A program made the translations under genes and the position numbers. From an uncultured Prevotellaceae bacterium (GTDB lineage: Bacteria; Bacteroidota; Bacteroidia; Bacteroidales; Muribaculaceae), in contig UQLZ01000030.1 of assembly GCA_900541935.1 (NCBI GenBank), forward strand, positions 1-26,821: a DNA stretch of 26,821 nt. Reading direction: 5' to 3'. The notes beneath the pieces were generated by a model that saw only the letters and a list, made by a program, of their open reading frames with translations, had not been told where the DNA came from and searched no databases. This document shows positions 1-8,289 of the stretch, piece by piece. How positions within the stretch are numbered: position 1 is the first letter of the stretch; each line of letters starts with the position of its first letter.

Positions 1-5
1 AAAAA

Positions 6-24
6 CAAGTTTACTTGATTTTTT
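6..24 (+). terminator. weak hairpin plus T-run at left edge
   Basis: CAAGT (6-10) can pair with ACTTG (13-17) and is followed by TTTTTT. It could end a plus-strand gene lying left of the window. The two-base loop and short stem make it weak. No gene is seen in 1-118. Confidence 0.25.
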
Positions 25-118
25 ATTCCGAGGTGCAGTTTATCTTATCTAAAGAACGAGCAAGTTTCAAGCAAAAATCTATCTTTTGCTATATAATAAA
101 GGCTCTATTAGATAATAA

Positions 119-154
119 AAAATAGTGCCAGTTTTATAGAACCGACACTATTTT
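119..154 (-). terminator. Terminator of the etfBA-acyl-CoA dehydrogenase operon
   Basis: AAAATAGTG (119-127) pairs with CACTATTTT (146-154), with a shorter inner helix. Read on the minus strand the hairpin is followed by a T-rich run. It lies just past the stop codon at 170, so it should end the minus-strand operon. Confidence 0.7.
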
Positions 155-169
155 CTTCAAGCTCATAAT

Positions 170-742
170 TTAAGCCTTATACATTTCCAATCCTTCCACT
201 TTAAAATTCTCAAGGAAGGTAGCATGTTTAACAACTTCTGCTTCTGCATAGTTTACATAAACATTAGCAGATTTTGTAAATGAATCGTTACGAGTTGCAT
301 CACCCAAAAGGAGGTAACCCATAATGATATGGCCAGCCATTTCAACAAGTCTGCGAGCAACAAAATCTTTATATTCCATGTTCTCTCTAACCTCTTCAAC
401 TGCTGCAACAGCCTTTTCATATGCATTTGTCATTGCTACGAGTTTTGCTTTAAGAGCAGAAAGATTTTCAGAATATTCTTCAGCTTCATATTCTTTGATG
501 CGAGCCAAATAAGTACCCTTTACAACGTGGTTGATCGCAGCAACTACTTGCAACTGAGTAGTACCTTCATATATAGAAGTGATACGAGCATCGCGATAGA
601 TTCGTTCACAAGCATAGTCTTTCATGAAACCAGAGCCGCCATGCACTTGAACACAATCATATGCATTTTGGTTACACATTTCGCTACCCATACCCTTAGC
701 AATAGGAGTAAATGCGTCAGCATACATTTTGTAACGTTTCAT
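170..742 (-). CDS. Acyl-CoA dehydrogenase, C-terminal fragment carrying the catalytic Glu
   Basis: 190 residues matching the C-terminal helical domain plus tail of the roughly 570-residue Bacteroidales acyl-CoA dehydrogenases. The motif IYEGTTQLQ (about residues 58-66) contains the glutamate that serves as catalytic base in this family, and the preceding HGGSGF and RIYRDARI segments are typical of the FAD/dimer interface. The ATG at 740-742 overlaps the stop of the upstream fragment (ATGA). The two fragments together total 568 residues, the length of an intact enzyme, so this is very probably the 3' half of one gene broken by a one-base deletion near 760. It could still be made by translational coupling, since a GGAAGG lies 9 bases before the ATG. 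The family oxidises acyl-CoA (or reduces enoyl-CoA) with ETF as electron partner; etfA and etfB lie directly upstream. Confidence 0.85.
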   Translation of the reverse strand: MKRYKMYADAFTPIAKGMGSEMCNQNAYDCVQVHGGSGFMKDYACERIYRDARITSIYEGTTQLQVVAAINHVVKGTYLARIKEYEAEEYSENLSALKAKLVAMTNAYEKAVAAVEEVRENMEYKDFVARRLVEMAGHIIMGYLLLGDATRNDSFTKSANVYVNYAEAEVVKHATFLENFKVEGLEMYKA

Positions 743-1875
743 TTCAGCGCGCCTTCCGGTTCCAACTTGCGTTCTTTTGCAATATCTTCGTATGTCTTGT
801 ACAAATCAACAAAACGAGTTGTTTCGTACAAAATACTACGAGTAGCATCCAATTTTGCTTTAATGTTAGCAACCATTTCAGCTACTGCAGGGAACTCAAT
901 AATGGCTTTACCGAATTGCTTTCTATCCTTTGCATACTGCAATGCTTCACGGTAAGCAGCCTCACTAACGCCAACAGATTGAGCAGCAATACCAAGACGC
1001 GCACCATTCATCAAAGCCATAACGTACTTGATAAGACCCATTTTGCGTGAACCACATAGTTCAGCCTTTGCATTCTTGAATACCAATTCACATGTTGGAG
1101 AACCCTTGATACCCATTTTGTTCTCAATGCGACGAACTGTTACGCCACCGTCATTTTTGTCATAGATAAACATTGACAAACCACGACCATCACGAGTTCC
1201 TTCTTCTGAACGAGCAAGAACCAAAGCAATGTGTCCATCACCATTTGTGATAAAACGCTTAACACCATTCAATCTCCAGGTTCCGTCTTCCTCATTGTAT
1301 GTTGCTTTTAGCATAACAGCCTGCAAGTCGCTACCTGCATCCGGTTCAGTCAAGTCCATTGCCATTGTTTCACCGGCACATACTCTTGGAAGATATTTAT
1401 CTTTTTGCTCTTCACTTGCAAATTCATAAATTGTTTCCGCACAGTCTTGAAGGCCCCATATATTAACAAAACCAGCATCTGCACGGCTCACCATATCTGC
1501 AGCCATAATATATGGAACTGCTGAAAAGTTCAAACCATTATATCTTCTGGGAAGAGAAATACCCATAAGTCCTGCCTTAACAAGAGCGTCAAGATTCTTT
1601 TGAGTTCCTTGTGCATACACGACTCTACCATCAACAACGTGCGGTCCTTCGTGGTCAACACTTTCAGCATTTGCCGCTACGATTTCTCCTGAAATTTCTC
1701 CAGCAATCTCCAAAACCTTTTCGTATGAGTCCATTGCGTCCTCAAAATTTAATGGAGCGTAATCGTATTTTTCAGCATCTGTATAATTTCTTTCTCTCAA
1801 TTCAACAATCTTACGCATCAAAGGATGAGTAAGATGATGTCTCAAATCAGGGTTATCGTTATAGAAATTTGCCAT
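739..1875 (-). CDS. Acyl-CoA dehydrogenase, N-terminal fragment (FAD/substrate domains)
   Basis: 378 residues covering the N-terminal helical domain, the middle beta domain (LTEPDAGSDLQ, VKRFITNGD) and the first helices of the C-terminal domain. The reading frame ends in ERKLEPEGALK, where homologues are expected to continue as roughly PEERAEMKRY. Putting back one A (GAA GAG CGC GCT GAA ATG) joins this frame exactly to the downstream fragment, so I read it as a frameshifted gene. This fragment binds FAD and substrate but lacks the catalytic Glu, which is in the 170-742 fragment. It starts at ATG 1875, 12 bases after the etfA stop, and is the third cistron of the etfB-etfA-acd operon. It is either a true mutation, a sequencing error, or a coupled two-subunit arrangement. 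Confidence 0.88.
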   Translation of the reverse strand: MANFYNDNPDLRHHLTHPLMRKIVELRERNYTDAEKYDYAPLNFEDAMDSYEKVLEIAGEISGEIVAANAESVDHEGPHVVDGRVVYAQGTQKNLDALVKAGLMGISLPRRYNGLNFSAVPYIMAADMVSRADAGFVNIWGLQDCAETIYEFASEEQKDKYLPRVCAGETMAMDLTEPDAGSDLQAVMLKATYNEEDGTWRLNGVKRFITNGDGHIALVLARSEEGTRDGRGLSMFIYDKNDGGVTVRRIENKMGIKGSPTCELVFKNAKAELCGSRKMGLIKYVMALMNGARLGIAAQSVGVSEAAYREALQYAKDRKQFGKAIIEFPAVAEMVANIKAKLDATRSILYETTRFVDLYKTYEDIAKERKLEPEGALK

Positions 1876-1876
1876 T

Positions 1877-1907
1877 TTGAGTTCTTTTTACTTTGAGTTC
1901 TTTTTAT
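1877..1907 (-). repeat. Tandem ~16-bp duplication across the etfA stop / acd start
   Basis: The 15-mer TTTGAGTTCTTTTTA occurs twice back to back on the plus strand (about 1877-1891 and 1892-1906). On the minus strand the first copy encodes the end of EtfA (KNSK, stop) and the second forms the spacer before the acyl-CoA dehydrogenase ATG. It looks like a short replication-slippage duplication that set the spacing between the two cistrons. Confidence 0.6.
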
Positions 1908-2916
1908 AATACTTAATTAAAGCAGGAACTACCTCTTCCATATCACCTGTTATCACATAATCAGCAATTGCATTGATTGGAGCGTCTGGGTCATTGTTGA
2001 TAGAAACAATAATTGCACTGTCCTGCATACCTGCAATGTGCTGGATTTGACCAGAAATACCACATGCAATATATAATTTAGGATGGACTGTAACTCCTGT
2101 TTGTCCAATTTGACGTTCATGCTCTGTATAACCAGCATCAACAGCAGCTCTGGAAGCACCAACTTCAGCTCCAAGGACTTCCGCTAACTGGTGCAATAAA
2201 TCAAAGTTTTCTTTACTGCCAACGCCATAACCACCAGCTACGATAATTGGAGCATTTTTAATGTTGATCTTTGATTTTGCAACATGACGGTCGATAATGC
2301 TGACAACATAGTCTGTTTCTGGTATATATTTTGAAGCATCAAGGTTTACAACTTCTCCCTTATAATTTGCATCAAATACCTCTTTTTTCATAACGCCCTC
2401 TCTGACTGTTGCCATTTGAGGTCTGCATTCTGGATTTACAATAGTAGCAACAATGTTACCACCAAATGCTGGGCGAATCTGATAAAGAAGATTTTTGTAT
2501 TCTTCTTTTGTTTTTGGGTCTGTATGATCTCCAATTTCAAGAGAAGTACAATCTGCTGTCAAACCACTGTGAAGACAAGAAGAAACACGAGGACCCAAAT
2601 CACGACCAATAGAAGTTGCTCCCATTAGGCAGATTTGTGGTTTTATTTCTTTAAACAAGTTAATCAAAGCAGAAGAATGTGGCAATGATGTATATGGATA
2701 AAGGCGCTTGTCTTCCATCTTATATACTACATCCACTCCATACGGGAATATCTGATTTTCAACGTCTTTTAAATTGTCGCCAACAACAAGGGCCTCTAAT
2801 TTAACGCCAAGTTGTGATGCCAAGCTCTTTCCCTTTGTGAGCAGTTCTAGACTTACATCAGCAATAAGCCCTTCTTCAATCTCACAATAAACAATAAGAT
2901 TATTTTGATTTGTCAT
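1888..2916 (-). CDS. etfA: Electron transfer flavoprotein subunit alpha
   Basis: About 342 residues. The C-terminal FAD domain is clear: VAGGYGVGSKENF, GASRAAVDAGYTEHERQIGQTG, IACGISGQIQHIAGMQ and a DPDAPINAIADYVITGD tail, the FAD-binding signatures of EtfA. The N-terminal half is the adenine-nucleotide-hydrolase-like domain. The longest frame begins with a TTG at 2925, but ATG at 2914-2916 (MTNQNNLIVY) is the more likely start and leaves 27 bases after the etfB stop. EtfA pairs with EtfB to pass electrons between NADH or ferredoxin and the acyl-CoA dehydrogenase encoded next. Cytoplasmic. The stop lies in the tandem repeat described at 1877-1907. Confidence 0.95.
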   Translation of the reverse strand: MTNQNNLIVYCEIEEGLIADVSLELLTKGKSLASQLGVKLEALVVGDNLKDVENQIFPYGVDVVYKMEDKRLYPYTSLPHSSALINLFKEIKPQICLMGATSIGRDLGPRVSSCLHSGLTADCTSLEIGDHTDPKTKEEYKNLLYQIRPAFGGNIVATIVNPECRPQMATVREGVMKKEVFDANYKGEVVNLDASKYIPETDYVVSIIDRHVAKSKINIKNAPIIVAGGYGVGSKENFDLLHQLAEVLGAEVGASRAAVDAGYTEHERQIGQTGVTVHPKLYIACGISGQIQHIAGMQDSAIIVSINNDPDAPINAIADYVITGDMEEVVPALIKYYKKNSK

Positions 2917-2943
2917 AATTGTCAAATTTAATTTAGAAACAAT

Positions 2944-3819
2944 TTAGCCGATAGTGTGATTTGCAATAAGTTCTTTTATCAAATCCTCTAAAGCCTCATG
3001 GTCTTTACCCTCTATTCTTTTGCTTTCTTTTGCTTGGAAAACAACATTAACAATTCCCTTTACCTTTGTAGGAGAACCTTTAAGGCCGATTTGCTCTGGA
3101 TCTGCATTAACGAAATCTGCACTCCATTCTTGCAATTGAAGGTATGGACGCTTTTCTACCAATTCTGCCAATTGTTCAGGCAAGACTGCTTTTTCACTTG
3201 GAGTAACTGCATATTTATACTTTTGAATGCGTCGAGCATTTCTTGGACGACACTCATCTGCTGAGCCATTAACAGTTATAACCAATGGAAGCGGGCATTC
3301 CAAAGTTTCAACACCTGATTCTATGCGTCTTGTCACAGTTGCCCTACCGTTCTCAATCTTATCAATTTTTTCTGCGTAAGTTATTTGTGGCAAATTCAAT
3401 TTTTCAGCAACTTGTGGAGCAACTTGCGCTGTATCGCCATCAATAGCCTGACGACCTGCAATAATCAAGTCATATTCTCCAATTTTTCTTATCGCTGCAG
3501 AAAGAGCATAAGATGTTGCAAGCGTGTCTGCACCAGCAAAAGCCCTATCTGTTAGAACGATACCAGTATCAGCGCCCCTATATACCGCTTCTCTTATAAT
3601 TTCAGCAGCACGAGGAGGTCCCATTGTAAGGATTGTAATTTTAGTTTCCGGATTTTGCTCCTTAATCTGAAGGGCTTGCTCCAATGCGTTTAAATCTTCA
3701 GGATTAAAGATGGCAGGTAAGGCAGCACGATTTATTGTACCGTCTTCTTTCATTGCATCTTTTCCTACATTTCGAGTATCTGGCACTTGTTTTGCCAATA
3801 CAATGATATTAAGACTCAT
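2944..3819 (-). CDS. etfB: Electron transfer flavoprotein subunit beta
   Basis: 291 residues starting MSLNIIVLAKQVPDT, the typical EtfB N-terminus (VxxKxVPD). The segment AGRQAIDGDTAQVAPQVAE (around residue 121) is the signature region of EtfB. The RQAIDGDTAQV form is what I associate with clostridial-type, potentially electron-bifurcating ETFs that work with butyryl-CoA dehydrogenase; that assignment is inference. At 291 residues it is longer than the usual 250-260, through C-terminal sequence. First gene of the operon etfB-etfA-acd. A TAACTTTG box lies about 39 bases upstream. Confidence 0.95.
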   Translation of the reverse strand: MSLNIIVLAKQVPDTRNVGKDAMKEDGTINRAALPAIFNPEDLNALEQALQIKEQNPETKITILTMGPPRAAEIIREAVYRGADTGIVLTDRAFAGADTLATSYALSAAIRKIGEYDLIIAGRQAIDGDTAQVAPQVAEKLNLPQITYAEKIDKIENGRATVTRRIESGVETLECPLPLVITVNGSADECRPRNARRIQKYKYAVTPSEKAVLPEQLAELVEKRPYLQLQEWSADFVNADPEQIGLKGSPTKVKGIVNVVFQAKESKRIEGKDHEALEDLIKELIANHTIG

Positions 3820-3857
3820 ATATTTATATTATTAATTACTTCAATTTATAACTTAGG

Positions 3858-3865
3858 CAAAGTTA
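3858..3865 (-). promoter_or_regulatory. -7 box (TAnnTTTG) upstream of etfB
   Basis: Read on the minus strand this is TAACTTTG, matching the Bacteroidetes -7 consensus TAnnTTTG. No good TTTG is seen at the usual 19-base spacing; the nearest is ATTG at 22 bases. It is placed suitably for the etfB operon. Confidence 0.4.
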
Positions 3866-3940
3866 ATAAAACCAGACTTAGAAAAAACAATATCGTCTGA
3901 TTTTTTGTTCTGAATTTCTTATTTTTAAAGTCGAAACAGA

Positions 3941-3970
3941 ATAAAACTCCGCCTTAAAAGAAATGGCGGA
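3941..3970 (-). terminator. Terminator of the ROK kinase gene
   Basis: TCCGCC (3948-3953) and GGCGGA (3965-3970) form a stem. On the minus strand it is followed by GTTTTAT. It lies 35 bases past the stop of the ROK gene and upstream of the etfB promoter, insulating the two units. Confidence 0.7.
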
Positions 3971-4005
3971 CACAACCCGTATCCGCCTACATCTTTAACA
4001 AAAAA

Positions 4006-4995
4006 TTATTTGTTCTTAGAGATATCAGCAGCCATTTTTGCTTCCCATCCCAATGCACTTGCACCAAGAACCGCTGCATCGCTCTCCTTCAACTCTGAAA
4101 TTAACAATTTCACTTTACCCTTGAAAACAATCATAGTGTTTCTGTCCATTGCTTCCTTCAATGGCTTCATCAACAAATCTCCAGACTTAGCAAGACCTCC
4201 GAAAAGAATAATTGCTTCTGGACTTGAGAATGAAATGAAATCAGCCAATGCCTCACCAAGTATTTCACCAGTAAAGTCAAAAACATCTTTTGCCAACTTA
4301 TCACCAGCAACTGCTGCATCATAGACATCCTTTGAAGTAATTGAATCAATATCCATATTACGCAACAAAGAATCCTCATTAGCACGCGCATCCAAGAACT
4401 CTCTTGCTGTGCGAGCAACACCAGTTGCTGAAGCGTATGCTTCAAGACAACCAGTTCTACCACAACCACAAGTACGTCCGTTATTTCTCTTCATGATAAC
4501 GTGACCAAGTTCACCGGCAAAGCCATCATGTCCATAAACCATCTGACCATTAATAACGATTCCGCTACCAACACCCGTTCCCAATGTTATCATAATGAAA
4601 TCCTTCATGCCTCGAGCCGCACCATAAGTCATTTCTCCAATTGCGGCAGCATTTGCATCATTAGTGATGGCAACTGGTAATCCGAATTTCTCAGAAACCA
4701 AATCTGCCAATGGAATTGGAGTCGGCCATGGCAAATTTACGCCATCAGCAATAACGCCTGTAAAATAGTTAGCATTTGGAGCACCAATGCCTATGCCAGC
4801 AATTTTATCAGTTGCTTCATTAGTCTCAATCAGTTTAGTTAATTCCACATGCAATTCATCAATATAATCTTCAATCTTTGCATGTTTACGAGTTTTAATA
4901 GAGCTGCTCGCCAAAACTGTTCCACGAGCATCTACAATACCGAAAACGGTGTTTGTTCCACCTATATCGATACCAACAACATAAGGCTTACTCAT
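4006..4995 (-). CDS. ROK-family sugar kinase (probable glucokinase)
   Basis: 329 residues. The N-terminal phosphate loop is GIDIGGTNTVFGIVD (8-22). The middle has LGTGVGSGIVINGQMVYG and GELGHV (zinc-ligand His), then the ROK zinc motif CGCGRTGCLEAYAS (about 176-189), and the C-terminal adenosine-binding VILFGGLAKSGD. ROK proteins of this length without an N-terminal helix-turn-helix are kinases rather than repressors. Glucose is the most likely substrate, but N-acetylmannosamine or another hexose cannot be excluded from sequence. Transcribed alone, with its own terminator and a -7 box upstream. The next gene downstream is etfB, which has its own promoter. Confidence 0.9.
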   Translation of the reverse strand: MSKPYVVGIDIGGTNTVFGIVDARGTVLASSSIKTRKHAKIEDYIDELHVELTKLIETNEATDKIAGIGIGAPNANYFTGVIADGVNLPWPTPIPLADLVSEKFGLPVAITNDANAAAIGEMTYGAARGMKDFIMITLGTGVGSGIVINGQMVYGHDGFAGELGHVIMKRNNGRTCGCGRTGCLEAYASATGVARTAREFLDARANEDSLLRNMDIDSITSKDVYDAAVAGDKLAKDVFDFTGEILGEALADFISFSSPEAIILFGGLAKSGDLLMKPLKEAMDRNTMIVFKGKVKLLISELKESDAAVLGASALGWEAKMAADISKNK

Positions 4996-5022
4996 AATAT
5001 ATATTTTAAGATAGATTTTTCA

Positions 5023-5030
5023 CAAAAGTA
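5023..5030 (-). promoter_or_regulatory. -7 box (TAnnTTTG) upstream of the ROK kinase
   Basis: Minus-strand TACTTTTG, 27 bases before the start codon. At 19 bases further upstream is TTTT (three of four matches to the -33 TTTG). A plausible Bacteroidetes housekeeping promoter. Confidence 0.4.
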
Positions 5031-5140
5031 TAACGAAACTTTAAAAGATAAAAACTTTTAAAGACTTTTTATTTGCAAAAAGCATTTTTTATAACTCAAT
5101 CAATAGAAATTTCTTTAATATTCAGCAAAAAACGTAATTA

Positions 5141-5179
5141 AAAAATAAAAAGCAGCCTCAAGGCTGCTTTTTATTTTTT
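5141..5179 (-). terminator. Terminator of glutamate dehydrogenase
   Basis: A perfect stem AGCAGCC (5151-5157) / GGCTGCT (5162-5168) with loop TCAA, flanked by A-rich and T-rich runs on both sides. It therefore works in either direction, but the gene it serves is gdhA on the minus strand, which ends at 5193. Confidence 0.85.
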
Positions 5180-5192
5180 AATTACCAGTTAA

Positions 5193-6530
5193 CTATACAT
5201 ATCCCTGCCCCATCATTGCGTGAGCAACTTTCATAAAGCCTGCGATATTTGCACCTTTCATATAATTAACAAATCCATCTGGTTGAGTTCCATATTTAAC
5301 GCATTGCTCATGAATGTCGTGCATAATTTGATGCAATTTCTGGTCTACCTCTGCCTCTGTCCAGCTAATATGCATTGCATTCTGAGTCATTTCCAATCCA
5401 GAAGTAGCCACACCACCAGCATTAACAGCCTTACCTGGAGCATAAATAGTATCACTTGCGATGAAAGTATCAATAGCCTCTGGTGTACATCCCATATTTG
5501 AAACTTCTGCTATTATTTGAACCTTGTTCGCAACTATTTTCTCAGCATCTTCTTTTGCCAATTCATTTTGAGTAGCACATGGCAATGCAATGTCAACTTT
5601 CTGTTCCCATGGTTTCTTTCCTTCAAAGAAAGTAGCACTTGGGAACTTTTCAGCATAAGGAGCAACGACATCATTACCAGAAGAACGCAACTCAAGCATA
5701 TAATCTATTTTTTCTCCAGATATGCCATCAGGGTCATAGACATAGCCATCAGGTCCAGAAATTGTAACAACCTTTGCACCTAATTGAGTTGCCTTTAAAG
5801 CTGCGCCCCATGCAACGTTTCCAAATCCAGAAATCGCAACAGTCTTACCCTTAATGTCATCACCTATACGATGCAACATATTCTGAACAAAATATAATGC
5901 ACCGAATCCAGTTGCTTCAGGACGAATTTTAGAACCTCCAAAGTCAAGTCCCTTGCCTGTAAATGTTCCAGTATGCTCTTGCGCCAATTTCTTGTACATA
6001 CCATACATGTAGCCTACTTCACGTCCTCCAACGCCGATATCACCAGCAGGAACGTCACGATCTGGACCAAGATTCCTCCATAATTCGAGAATAAACGCTT
6101 GGCAGAAACGCATAATTTCTTTATCTGATTTACCTCTCGGACTGAAGTCAGAACCGCCTTTACCACCACCCATTGGCAATGTTGTCAACGCATTTTTAAA
6201 TGTCTGCTCAAATCCGAGGAACTTCAAGATTGACAAGTTTACTGACGCATGAAATCTTATTCCACCCTTATACGGACCTATGGCATTATTAAATTGAACG
6301 CGGTAACCGATGTTTGTCTGGACATCACCTTTATCATCTGTCCATAGAACACGGAAAGTAAAAATACGGTCCGGTTCAACCATTCTTTCGATAATTTTTG
6401 CACTCTCAAACTCTGGATGCTGTTCATAGACGTCTTTTACTGACAACAATACTTCTTTGACAGCCTGCAAATATTCCTTTTCACCAGGATGTTTTGCTTC
6501 CAAATCGCTTAGAATCTTTTCAACATTCAT
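5193..6530 (-). CDS. gdhA: NADP-type glutamate dehydrogenase
   Basis: 445 residues, the usual length of the hexameric small (50 kDa) class. The substrate-binding and catalytic region is intact: YKGGIRFH (88-95), LPMGGGKGGSDF (118-129, with the key Lys at about 124) and DVPAGDIGVGGRE (159-171, catalytic Asp at about 164). A Rossmann segment SGFGNVAWGAA follows for the nucleotide. It interconverts 2-oxoglutarate plus ammonia with glutamate in the cytoplasm. NADP rather than NAD preference is inferred from similarity to assimilatory GdhA. Single-gene unit with its own promoter (6576-6606) and strong terminator. Confidence 0.96.
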   Translation of the reverse strand: MNVEKILSDLEAKHPGEKEYLQAVKEVLLSVKDVYEQHPEFESAKIIERMVEPDRIFTFRVLWTDDKGDVQTNIGYRVQFNNAIGPYKGGIRFHASVNLSILKFLGFEQTFKNALTTLPMGGGKGGSDFSPRGKSDKEIMRFCQAFILELWRNLGPDRDVPAGDIGVGGREVGYMYGMYKKLAQEHTGTFTGKGLDFGGSKIRPEATGFGALYFVQNMLHRIGDDIKGKTVAISGFGNVAWGAALKATQLGAKVVTISGPDGYVYDPDGISGEKIDYMLELRSSGNDVVAPYAEKFPSATFFEGKKPWEQKVDIALPCATQNELAKEDAEKIVANKVQIIAEVSNMGCTPEAIDTFIASDTIYAPGKAVNAGGVATSGLEMTQNAMHISWTEAEVDQKLHQIMHDIHEQCVKYGTQPDGFVNYMKGANIAGFMKVAHAMMGQGYV

Positions 6531-6575
6531 AGCCTTTAGTTTTTAGATAGTTTTTCATTTGTTTAATTGGTTCAG

Positions 6576-6606
6576 CAAAAATACACAGAAAAATGAGATA
6601 AACAAC
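6576..6606 (-). promoter_or_regulatory. Bacteroidetes promoter of gdhA (GTTG-N19-TATTTTTG)
   Basis: On the minus strand GTTG (plus coordinates 6603-6606) is followed after exactly 19 bases by TATTTTTG (6576-6583). This matches the TTTG-N19-TAnnTTTG consensus except one base. The start codon is 46 bases downstream of the -7 box. Confidence 0.65.
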
Positions 6607-6828
6607 ATTTTTACCGTTAATTTTTCTCCATTTTTTTAACAATTTGCCAAATCTCTAACTTAATGGAGAACACTCCAAAAATACAAATATTCCTTTTTGA
6701 AACACATCCGGGCAACCCTGCTATCACCAACTATCATTTCTACTACTTTAGCTAATAATATTAAACCTATTTTCTCTAATGCCTTTCATTATGATTTTGA
6801 GTTTTCACTTTACAAAATTTCACTTTTT
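6607..6828. other. Intergenic stretch between nhaC-type gene and gdhA
   Basis: With the gdhA promoter region this makes about 298 bases without a convincing gene. It contains an inverted repeat TCTCCATT ... AATGGAGA whose right arm is near 6662-6669. No T-run follows on either strand, so it is not a standard terminator. A plus-strand 30-residue frame (6663-6755) was seen but is not supported. Confidence 0.5.
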
Positions 6829-8124
6829 TCAAGAATGACGACGTGGAAACTGAAAAATTATAGACAGCAAAACCATCATAGCAAGTACAAAAGAATAATA
6901 TAATGTCGGAATTATTGACAACGGTGAAATTCCAGCCAAAGATGCCGCCATCAACACTTGTGCCCCATATGGCAAAACGCTCTGAACAACACATGAGCAC
7001 GTATCAAGCAAACTTGCTGTTTTCCTCTTGTCAAGCCCGTATTTCTCCGAAATCTCACTGGCTAACCCTCCTACTGTTATAATTGCAATCGTATTGTTTG
7101 CTGTACAAATATTTACAACTCCAACTAATGCAGAAATAACAATTTGTGCACCACGCTTTCCCTTAATCAATAACGACAGACGCTCTATTAGAAATATAAT
7201 TCCGCCTTTGTGTTTTATAATTCCAAGCAATCCCGAAGCAAGTAGGGTTACAACTATAAGATTTCCAACTGAATCAATTCCATCTCCCATAAAGCCTAGC
7301 ATATCAACAACAGTAAAATGTGTAAATAGTAAGCCAAAAAGAATAGATGACAAAATGCCTAATAAGAGAACCAGCAACACATTAAAGCCCAAAACCGCAG
7401 TCACTATAACCAGCAAATATGGAATAACCAAAAACCAATCAGAATTTGGGACATCCACAGGAGCAACCACATCCTTTCCTATAATAAAGTACAAGACAAA
7501 GATAACAACAGCAGCAGGAATTGTCAGCCATATATTAACTTTAAACTTATCACTCATTTCACAACCTTGAGATCTGGTTGAAGTTATCGTTGTATCTGAA
7601 ATGAACGATAAATTATCTCCAAAAAATGCACCGCCAACAACGATAGAGGCGAACAACGGCACGGAAAGTCCCAACTCTGAAGCAATTCCGACAGCAACAG
7701 GTATCAATGCAACAACTGTCCCTACAGAGGTCCCAACAGCCATTGACACAACGCACGCCGCCAAAAACAGACCTGGCATAATAAAATTTGCAGGCAACAA
7801 ATTTAAAGTCAAATTTACTGTCGCTTCTGTTGCACCAATCTTTTGAGCAAGAATAGCAAAAGCTCCTGCAAAAATAAAAATCCATACCATATATATAACA
7901 TCCTTATGCGCCGCGCCTCCTGAAAAAATATCAATTCTTCTTTTTAAAGGAATACCCTTCATTGTTACGACTCCCCACAAAGAAGAAATCACAAAAGCAA
8001 CAGAAAGTGGCATTTTGTAGAAATCATTCAGTATCAAAGACAACACAAGGTAAACAAGCAAAAACACAAACAATGGACTCAAGGCTATTAATCCTTGAAA
8101 AGTTGTTATCCTATTATCAGTCAT
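6829..8124 (-). CDS. NhaC-family Na+/H+ antiporter
   Basis: About 431 residues and strongly hydrophobic, with roughly a dozen membrane segments (for example FQGLIALSPLFVFLLVYLV near the N-terminus). It has NhaC-type stretches such as GTSVGTVVALIPVAVGIA, GGAFFGDNLSFISDTT and CTANNTIAIITVGGLA. It likely exchanges Na+ for protons across the inner membrane. The longest frame begins at 8208, but a promoter (8149-8179) lies inside that extension, so I choose ATG 8124 (MTDNRITTFQ), which also matches the expected family length. Related NhaC-like proteins can carry malate/lactate, so the exact substrate is open. Single gene, no neighbour on the same transcript. Confidence 0.88.
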   Translation of the reverse strand: MTDNRITTFQGLIALSPLFVFLLVYLVLSLILNDFYKMPLSVAFVISSLWGVVTMKGIPLKRRIDIFSGGAAHKDVIYMVWIFIFAGAFAILAQKIGATEATVNLTLNLLPANFIMPGLFLAACVVSMAVGTSVGTVVALIPVAVGIASELGLSVPLFASIVVGGAFFGDNLSFISDTTITSTRSQGCEMSDKFKVNIWLTIPAAVVIFVLYFIIGKDVVAPVDVPNSDWFLVIPYLLVIVTAVLGFNVLLVLLLGILSSILFGLLFTHFTVVDMLGFMGDGIDSVGNLIVVTLLASGLLGIIKHKGGIIFLIERLSLLIKGKRGAQIVISALVGVVNICTANNTIAIITVGGLASEISEKYGLDKRKTASLLDTCSCVVQSVLPYGAQVLMAASLAGISPLSIIPTLYYSFVLAMMVLLSIIFQFPRRHS

Positions 8125-8148
8125 AGCATCATTATTGAAAAACTTTTG

Positions 8149-8179
8149 CAAAAATACAACAATCTTTTGAGACTTCAAC
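8149..8179 (-). promoter_or_regulatory. Bacteroidetes promoter of the NhaC-type gene (GTTG-N19-TATTTTTG)
   Basis: Minus-strand GTTG (8176-8179), 19 bases, TATTTTTG (8149-8156): identical boxes and spacing to the gdhA promoter. It leaves a 5' leader of roughly 18-20 nt before ATG 8124 and rules out the start at 8208. Confidence 0.65.
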
Positions 8180-8289
8180 CTTTTGACTATTTCATAACTT
8201 AAAAGCACATCACAAAACCGATTTGCTACAAAAGAGTTTTATTAACCAAAAATAACCATCCTTTAATAACATTCTTTACCCTTTAAATC

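Noticed and set aside
329..955. 208-residue plus-strand frame opposite the acyl-CoA dehydrogenase
   Set aside because: Shadow of the real minus-strand gene; Cys/Phe/Ser-rich composition and no family pattern.
6663..6755. 30-residue plus-strand frame between gdhA and the NhaC-type gene
   Set aside because: Very short, no promoter or ribosome site, and overlaps an inverted repeat.
7028..7570. 180-residue plus-strand frame opposite the antiporter
   Set aside because: Antisense shadow rich in Thr, Ile and Pro, as expected from the reverse of membrane helices.
8125..8208. 28-residue N-terminal extension of the NhaC-type antiporter
   Set aside because: Contains the promoter boxes at 8149-8179; the internal ATG gives the expected family start.
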